Origin: Chromera velia
Taxonomy: Eukaryota; Sar; Chromeraceae
NCBI GenBank assembly: GCA_018398765.1
Contig: JAHBMJ010003306.1
Coordinates: 1-11,654, forward strand
Length of the DNA: 11,654 nt
Reading direction: 5' to 3'
Positions 7,006 through 11,654 of the stretch are shown here, piece by piece (within the stretch, counting starts at the first letter, position 1; every line of letters begins with the position of its first letter). The translations under genes were made by a program, and so were the position numbers. The notes beneath the pieces were generated by a model, which was not told where the DNA came from, did no database searches, and was given only the letters and a program-made list of their open reading frames with translations.

Positions 7006-8148
7006 CTATCTCTGTCCCCCCAACCCATCATTTCTGGGCTGCCTGTACACAGGCAGATCTACGAGGTCAGCGTAGTTAATCCTCCCCCCATCCATTGGGA
7101 CACTCAGGGAATGAATCCGGTATGCGCTCAGCACCTTCCTCCCCCTCCCCGCAGACGCAAGGCGGAACAGAGTGACCGCCCGTTTTGGGGTCCTACGTTC
7201 CGCCTCTTCCTCCCCCGACCTCGGTGTGTCAAAGCCGGAGTTCGCCCCTCCGTCATGTTCCTCCGACGATGCCGATCTGACCCGATCCCTCTTTGTAGAG
7301 CTCTCTCTCGTCTGTGCACCTGTGTCCATGCTCTGTACTCCGGCCCCCATCACCAGCCTATCCCTTCCCCCCGGCACCGATAGACTCATTTCTCCCCTCC
7401 CACCCCCCCTAGGCCTGCTCCTGGGTCTGCCCGTCCCATTCCTCCCAGTGCCTCCCCCCCTCCCCCCTGCGGCTGCTACAGCCGGCATAGGAGTCGCACC
7501 TGCACTAGCTGCTCCCATCAGTGCATCTATTTCGCCCTCTTCCTCCCTGGATACCTCGATCCTCTTCATCATGATTCCTCCTGACCGTAGATCTGACGTC
7601 ATACTTCCATTCCCCCCACCCACCCCCATCCCCCCCATTCCCCTAGTCATCGGCTGCACAGATAGGTTCTTAACACGCCCCCTTTCTCCCCCCTCTCCTC
7701 TCCCTCTTCCAGCCAGAGCACCAGTGAGTATATTCCTCACTTCCTTGATACCTACCTCCCACGCTAACTCCGTCAGGAGTACACACACCTCGGCTGTACA
7801 CGCGTGATCCCCTCCAGCAGCCACGAACGTCTGATCCGTTGCTCGGACACCGGTAAGGTAGTCCTGTACGATGTGCCTCACCTTCAGAGACATCTTCCTA
7901 TTATATTCTGGATACTTCAGTCCCCCCACCCCTACCATCTGTGCCTCCTTCGACAGGGAGCTGAAGACCCCTTCCATCGGGATGTCAACATATGGCAGCA
8001 GAAGGTCTTGGACAATCGCATCACACCCCTCCTTGAGCTTGATCATTCCTGGCCTCCCCATCTCGTTTATCCCCCCCTCTTTCCTTCTATCCGATGTCAT
8101 GAACAGGCGGAGGTACTTGTTCCGTTCAATCCTAGCGTTCAATCGCAT
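7006..8148 (-). CDS. ORF1, gag-like Gly/Arg-rich protein (main intact part)
   Basis: A 380-codon frame with an ATG at 8148, ending in TAG at 7006. The first about 140 residues look globular (LKEGCDAIVQDLLLPYVDIP, then LKVRHIVQDYLTG). A long middle part is low-complexity Gly/Arg/Ser/Pro-rich (GGRGGGTGRNGTGRPRSRPR), typical of RNA-binding disordered segments. The last about 60 residues (KRAVTLFRLASAGRGRK, then INYADLVDLPVYRQP) look ordered again. Position upstream of pol, with the pol ATG nine bases past the stop, suggests a Gag-like nucleoprotein. I do not recognise a family. The ATG used here arises at the 13-bp duplication that breaks the frame, so the ancestral protein was longer at its N terminus. 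Runs of C on the plus strand reflect Gly codons. Confidence 0.55.
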   Translation of the reverse strand: MRLNARIERNKYLRLFMTSDRRKEGGINEMGRPGMIKLKEGCDAIVQDLLLPYVDIPMEGVFSSLSKEAQMVGVGGLKYPEYNRKMSLKVRHIVQDYLTGVRATDQTFVAAGGDHACTAEVCVLLTELAWEVGIKEVRNILTGALAGRGRGEGGERGRVKNLSVQPMTRGMGGMGVGGGNGSMTSDLRSGGIMMKRIEVSREEEGEIDALMGAASAGATPMPAVAAAGGRGGGTGRNGTGRPRSRPRGGGRGEMSLSVPGGRDRLVMGAGVQSMDTGAQTRESSTKRDRVRSASSEEHDGGANSGFDTPRSGEEEAERRTPKRAVTLFRLASAGRGRKVLSAYRIHSLSVPMDGGRINYADLVDLPVYRQPRNDGLGGQR

Positions 8149-8452
8149 CGATGTACACCCCCTCCTTCTGTGGGTCCTCCTTTAATCTCTTCAATATTGC
8201 TGCTGCCTTGGGCTTTACCCGCGTGAGTACCACTTTATAGTAAGGCTCCACCTCCAGTCCATTCTGCACCTCTATCTCCTGCTCATTCGGCCCCAGCCTT
8301 TCCCCTTCTATGTAGAGACACACCACATACTCATTCTGCAGTGTCGGGCCTCCCCCGTCCTGCGGCTCGCTCCCCCCAACCACAGAGAAGTCAAGATGCC
8401 TCGGCCTCCCGAGCCTGTCTGCCAATGTTCAACTCATCGCTCAAACCCACAC
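8132..8452 (-). pseudogene. N-terminal part of ORF1, separated by a frameshift
   Basis: This frame, open from a stop at 8453-8455 to TAG at 8132, encodes about 107 residues including VVGGSEPQDGG, NEYVVCLYIEGERLGPNEQE and VEPYYKVVLTRVKPKAAAIL. It ends in VYIDAIER, while the downstream ORF1 frame begins with RIERNKYLRLF: the words match because ATTGAACG is duplicated 13 bp apart (about 8125-8145). Taking out 13 bp would restore one frame, so this is the true N-terminal part of ORF1. It contains no ATG, so the start lies in an upstream exon or has been lost. Confidence 0.55.
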
Positions 8453-8503
8453 ATCACTCACAGTCAACGGAAAGACGGACACAGTAAATAAAGCTCCGAG
8501 GTT

Positions 8504-8662
8504 CTAGCAAACTTGCGCCCTGGAAGAAGAACAATAGGAATGTTCTAGTATGATTAGTTCTCTTTCAACAGCCGAGACAGTCCTGCTATGCACGTACTGT
8601 TTGCTAAGGGACCGACGGTAGACTCTACCGAAATCACCATCTCCAAGATTGGTCAATGTGAC
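8504..8662 (-). pseudogene. Protein-kinase N-lobe-like fragment in the right repeat
   Basis: Same fragment as at 2635-2763 but closer to the kinase pattern: VTLTNLGDGDFGRVYRRSL, then SKQYVHSRTVSAVERELIIL, then EHSY. GDGDFGRVY fits the glycine loop, and the segment ending VERELIILEHSY fits alpha-C (with the conserved Glu position) leading to the usual H-P-[FY]-I. The beta-3 strand with the ATP lysine is absent. The kinase-like peptide ends within a residue of the repeat border at 8533; past it the frame reads unrelated residues to TAG at 8504. A TTGTTCTTCTTCCAG tract at about 8520-8534 (minus) looks like a splice acceptor. Family assignment (AGC type) is inference from pattern. Confidence 0.5.
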
Positions 8663-8919
8663 GGCATGCTCTCACTTCTGGGTAAGTCAAATAATCGAGT
8701 AAAAAGAATACAAAAAATTCTACTTTTGTGTGATCCGGGTGGGGACACCAAAAAAAGTGAATAATTAATGTATGCACCTTCTACACGCGCATCATTTGCA
8801 AGAAGTCACGGGTCTGATCGTATATACAATGGTGCTGACACACCGGAACCATGCATGCAATATCAGACGGACTGACTCCAAGAATGCAACATCTGATCAA
8901 TCGAGAAGCACAAGACAAG
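8533..8919 (-). repeat. Right terminal direct repeat (pseudo-LTR), 5' end of the element
   Basis: Direct copy of 2634-3029 at about 95% identity. It lies upstream of ORF1 on the minus strand, where a promoter would be expected. A TATATAC word at about 8821-8827 is shared by both copies. The outer side runs into A-rich sequence with no clear matching target duplication to the left flank. Confidence 0.92.
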
Positions 8920-9290
8920 GAAAAAAAAATTCCTGCCCTTTTAAACAGAGCATCCTGCTATATCCTGCAGTTGGGGGCACAAGATTGCACGAGTGATGAG
9001 CCACATATTTTTTTTTTTTTTAAAACAACATTTTTTTTTTAATGTAGGGTTTACTCATGCATGAAATCTAAATTAAAGCAGTAAAGCCCTAGTCTGCATT
9101 AAATTAGTTTCTAGGCCGTTTAAGCCCAGTCGCCCTCCTCAGCGGGGGCCTGTATAGCCACCAGTCCCCCTGCTGACGCCAACAACATTCCTCCTTTCTT
9201 CTACTGCCCCGGTCTTCTTTCTCTTGCACTCCTTATACATACGGACGCTACCCTAATTGTTGCCATTTAGAGCTTTGCTTCGTATTGAAA
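8920..9290. other. AT-rich spacer with poly-T tracts, no gene recognised
   Basis: It contains two long T tracts (about 9007-9020 and 9031-9040) and a small imperfect inverted pair TAGGGTTTA / TAAAGCCCTA (about 9045-9092). The rest is mixed sequence. No coding or RNA gene was seen. Confidence 0.4.
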
Positions 9291-9291
9291 G

Positions 9292-9677
9292 TATACCGCA
9301 TACACTTAAATTTTACAATTTCATTACAGAATGTGATTCAGGATTTATTTTTTTGAAAAAAAAAGTTTTCAGATGCCCCCAACATGTTGGGGAAGGGGCC
9401 CCGCCACTCCACTTCCACGCCCAACGACTTTCCGGGGCCCAATTCAATTTGCTCAAAATTCAGATTCAGATCTGACAGACTGAATTTCGTCAGATGTGAA
9501 TATAAATTTCGAACAAATTGGATCGGGCCCCAGAAAGTCGTCGAGCATGTAAGTGGAGTGCCGGGGCCTCTTTCACAACATGTTGAGGGCCCCCAGCATG
9601 CATTTCAAAACTCTTTTTTTTTCGTCCGAAATTAATCCGAATCAAGTGCTGTGCAAATTTCAGCCGAACGCGGTATA
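9292..9677. repeat. Long imperfect inverted repeat (foldback or MITE-like element)
   Basis: Left arm about 9292-9476 and right arm about 9489-9677 are reverse complements with mismatches and small gaps, around a loop of about 12 nt (9477-9488). Matching blocks include TATACCGC/GCGGTATA at the outer ends, the A-run beside GTTTT, CCAACATGTTGG-type words, CACTCCACTT/AAGTGGAGTG, CGACTTTC/GAAAGTCG, GGGGCCC/GGGCCCC and ATCTGAC/GTCAGAT at the centre. Nothing coding lies inside. A nonautonomous DNA element with long terminal inverted repeats, or a hairpin small-RNA source, would look like this. Confidence 0.75.
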
Positions 9678-9739
9678 ATCGATAACAGACGTGTTTTTAG
9701 ACAATCGGACAAACTACGCCAGATCTGTCCCTTATATGT

Positions 9740-10150
9740 GGGGTCGGACGCGGCATACATAATAATATATAATAATGCATAACAAAAACCTCAATCATCA
9801 CTTTCAAACAGAGACGTCCCATTAAAAACTGACTGTACTGACAATTGAAACCTTTGTACTAGAAAGTGACTTTGAAAAATTTAGTTTTTAAAACATTAAA
9901 ATAGATAGTTTAACCTTTAAACTAATTGATTTTCATAATTTATTTAAGACTATTTAAGCTTAGTAAGATGTTTAAAAAATGAAATAAAAAAATGTATATA
10001 TAGAGTATATATTTTTTCAAAACCATAAATTGTCTGGTACCTATCATCGTAAATTAACACTAAGATGAAAACACAATAAAAAATGTATCTGAATGGCTCT
10101 GAATCGATCTGATTGAAGCATTTCTTCTCATGATCATAACTGTTTTGTTT
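9740..10150. other. AT-rich island, no gene recognised
   Basis: Composition shifts sharply to AT-rich with runs such as ATAATATATAATAATG and AATAAAAAAATGTATATATA. No ORF of note exists on either strand and no repeat unit is obvious. It may be intergenic spacer, a different repeat type or transferred organellar DNA; the sequence alone does not decide. Confidence 0.4.
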
Positions 10151-10369
10151 TCAATTCATATGAGGCACTGCTCAACGGCGTGTATGTCAGGGGCAGGGAA
10201 GGGGGAGGGGGGGAGCATCTCAAAATATATCAAACATGCACACCCGTGAACACCACCTGCAGAAATACGTGCACACAAACAGAAAGTCAGTCGAATCGCC
10301 AGAATACACATAAAAGCATGCATGTAAACACAACCTGTATCTTTAATTTGCATCAGAATGATACATGAA

Positions 10370-11107
10370 AGCAGGAAGACCAAAATTGGGAAAGCAATCG
10401 GACGGGCAGGAAGGCCAAAATTGGGAAGGCAATCAGGCAGGCAGGAAAGCTGAAATTAGAAGGCAGTCAGGCCGCCAAGAAGACCAAAATTGGAAAGCAG
10501 GCATGTAGGCAGAAAGAACGAACTCTAGGAGGCAGTGAGATATACAAGAAGGCCGAACTTGGGAAGACAGTCGGGCCAGCAGGAAGAACAAAATTGGGAA
10601 GGCCATTGGGCAAGCAGAATGACCGAAATTAGAAAGCGTTAGGAGGAAACTTGGGCAGGAAGGAAGGCCAAAATAGGGAAGGCAATCAGGCAGGCAGGAA
10701 AGCCGAAATTGGGAAGGCAACCAGATAGGCAGGAAGGCCGAAATTGTAAAGTCAGTCAGGCAGACAGGAAGGCCAAAATTTAGAAAGCATTGAGGCAGAC
10801 AGAAAGACCAAAATTTGGAGGGCAGTCAAGCAGGCAAGAAGGCTGAAATGGGGAAGCAGTCAGCATGGCAAGAATGCAAAACTCTGGAAGGCAGTCAAAC
10901 AGGCAAGAAGGCCGAAATTGGGAAGGCAATCGGGCAGGCAGGAAAACCGAAATTGGGAGCGCGGCGAAGGCCGAAATTAGGAAGGCAATAGGGTGGGCGG
11001 AAAGGCTGAAATTGAGAAGGCATTTAGCCAGACAGAAAGGCCGAAAGCTAGAGGGCAGTCAAGCAGGCAAGAATAGCGAAATTTCGGAGGCAGTCAAGTA
11101 GGTAGAA
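10370..11107. repeat. Degenerate minisatellite, period about 35 bp, about 20 copies
   Basis: A repeating pattern of GGCAGGAAGGC, then CGAAATTGGGAAGGC, then AGTCAGGCA recurs at roughly 35-bp spacing (AAATT cores near 10381, 10415, 10452, 10485, 10589, 10669, 10705, 10740, 10775, 10810, 10913, 10949, 11009, 11079). Copies differ by many substitutions and small indels. The period is not a multiple of three and no frame stays open throughout, so it is noncoding. The plus strand is purine-rich. Confidence 0.9.
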
Positions 11108-11150
11108 AAAAACACAGGCTCGGCACGTATGGGCACTGCTCCCTTTAAAT

Positions 11151-11258
11151 TCACAGTCTGAAGACTGCGGCCATAACGAAAATGCAAAGACCTACCTCTG
11201 GAGGAGTTGAAGAAAGCCTGGGGCCCAGAATAAACATCTTCCAAATGAGGCCAACGAC
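11151..11258 (-). CDS. Candidate terminal exon of an unrecognised gene
   Basis: The segment follows an excellent acceptor on the minus strand: a pyrimidine tract CCTTCCCCCCTTCTCTGC then TCTTTGCAG|GTCG. Read in the frame that stays open in the exon upstream, it gives VVGLIWKMFILGPRLSSTPP and runs to TGA at 11151-11153. A second donor-like GAG|GTAGGT lies at 11195, so the exon may instead end at 11196. The peptide is short and hydrophobic, and I recognise no family. Confidence 0.3.
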   Translation of the reverse strand, partial: VVGLIWKMFILGPRLSSTPPEVGLCIFVMAAVFRL

Positions 11259-11329
11259 CTGCAAAGAGCAGAGAAGGGGGGAAGGGGTGAGCAACACACA
11301 TAAAAGGAGACGGCAGTTTTTTGCCTTAC
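11259..11329 (-). other. Candidate 71-nt intron
   Basis: The minus strand shows CTCG|GTAAGG at the donor and a long C/T tract ending TTTGCAG at the acceptor, 71 nt in all. Only one of the three frames of the upstream segment is open, and it continues open across this junction. This is the best-formed intron in the window. Confidence 0.5.
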
Positions 11330-11330
11330 C

Positions 11331-11392
11331 GAGGGCAGACCGGTCAGTCGCTCAGCAACGACAATGGCCAGGTTGCAACCATATAAGAACAC
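11331..11392 (-). CDS. Candidate internal exon of an unrecognised gene
   Basis: The minus-strand peptide LYGCNLAIVVAERLTGLPS ends exactly at the GTAAGG donor at 11329 in phase 0. A TAA lies just upstream in this frame, so the exon would start after an acceptor such as CTATAAG at about 11393. The gene would extend toward the right edge of the window. It is very short and unsupported by any recognised domain. Confidence 0.25.
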
Positions 11393-11521
11393 TTATAGAC
11401 ATAATACAAAGCCTTCTGCATGCACCAAGAAGGCTCATCTCTGCAAACAAGATTTTTTTAATTCCTTCACTGGGAGGGGGGGGTGGACCCTCTCGTAGGG
11501 GTACGAAGCGGCGGAATTTCA

Positions 11522-11654
11522 TACCCCTGGTGGAGGGGGGGGGTCCGACCTCCTCTGCAGGTTTGCGTCCAAAATGTGTCTAGGAAACACTCCTAGACAC
11601 ATTTTGGACGCAAACCTGCAGAGGAGGTCGGACCCCCCCCCTCCACCAGGGGTA
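11522..11654. repeat. Apparently perfect 64-bp inverted repeat with a 5-nt loop at the window edge
   Basis: Arms 11522-11585 and 11591-11654 are exact reverse complements as far as I can check by eye, including a 9-G and 9-C run, around the loop AACAC (11586-11590). The right arm ends with the window, so the palindrome may continue. It could be a hairpin-forming element, a foldback DNA end or an assembly/library artefact. Confidence 0.9.

Larger units (their letters stand above)
2634..8919 (-). mobile_element. Decayed Penelope-like retroelement with direct terminal repeats
   Basis: Two direct repeats (2634-3029 and 8533-8919) enclose minus-strand coding sequence in the order ORF1, GIY-YIG-like module, Cys/His linker, reverse transcriptase. 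GIY-YIG plus RT is diagnostic of Penelope-like elements, and endonuclease N-terminal to RT is the permuted order of the Chlamys/Naiad-type clades. Coding sequence begins about 80 bp inside the right repeat and ends about 180 bp inside the left one, which ties the repeats to the element as pseudo-LTRs. The copy looks dead: in-frame stops at 6916, 6766, 6484, 5443 and 3780, a 13-bp frameshifting duplication near 8136, and frame changes near 4885, 3955 and 3881. No target-site duplication is obvious. An older composite of separate repeats is possible but less likely. Confidence 0.75.

Noticed and set aside
7172-7807. A 211-codon plus-strand open frame antisense to ORF1
   Set aside because: It is Pro/Ser/Leu-rich and mirrors the Gly/Arg-rich codons of ORF1 on the other strand, so it is a composition shadow.
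2642-8912. Classical LTR retrotransposon with TG...CA repeats
   Set aside because: The repeats do contain TGTTCTAG...GAAGCACA, but homology continues about 8 bp past both ends, the outer flanks show no matching target duplication, and no protease, RNase H or integrase was seen. GIY-YIG with this RT fits a Penelope-like element better.
9045-9053. AGGGTTTA as a telomere repeat
   Set aside because: Only one copy is present; a telomere-derived tract needs tandem copies.
10865-11101. Plus-strand open frame within the minisatellite
   Set aside because: The repeat period is not a multiple of three and the frame covers only part of the array, so it is a by-product of the tandem repeat.

Overview
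This looks like nuclear DNA of a unicellular eukaryote, possibly an alga or alveolate; that is an inference. Intergenic DNA is long and rich in simple repeats, spliceosomal-type GT...AG signals are visible, no prokaryotic gene layout is seen, and the one large coding structure is a eukaryotic retroelement. No rRNA, tRNA or CRISPR was recognised.

Layout. 1-1900: low-complexity DNA (pyrimidine-rich tracts, AGAC, CA, GA and TGAC microsatellites, a 56-bp direct duplication) with no convincing gene. 1908-2276 (minus): a small ORF opening with a signal-peptide-like N terminus, with a TATA-like box and GC-rich block upstream. 2634-8919: a decayed retroelement on the minus strand bounded by direct repeats of about 390 bp that are about 95% identical. 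8920-9290: poly-T/AT-rich sequence. 9292-9677: a long imperfect inverted repeat (foldback/MITE-like). 9740-10150: AT-rich spacer. 10370-11107: a degenerate minisatellite with a period near 35 bp. 11151-11392 (minus): candidate exons joined by a well-formed 71-nt intron. 11522-11654: an apparently perfect 64-bp inverted repeat with a 5-nt loop, running to the window edge.

The retroelement reads, on the minus strand: terminal repeat (8919-8533); gag-like ORF1 with a Gly/Arg-rich middle (8452-7006); a pol reading frame starting near 6996; a GIY-YIG-like endonuclease module (6146-about 5870); a Cys/His-containing linker; a reverse transcriptase with palm motif A (DDIKAFFPSLPRD), motif B (GFPQGSPCSP), motif C (YMDD) and a thumb-like tail; AATAAA; terminal repeat (3029-2634). 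Endonuclease upstream of RT is the permuted order known from Chlamys/Naiad-type Penelope-like elements. In-frame stops, a 13-bp duplication and frame changes show that this copy is defective, or that part of it is spliced.

The most unusual point is that each terminal repeat carries, on the same strand as the element, a peptide resembling the start of an AGC-type protein kinase domain (GDGDFGRVY glycine loop followed by an alpha-C-like segment) but lacking the ATP-anchoring lysine region. This suggests a host gene fragment captured in the terminal repeat.
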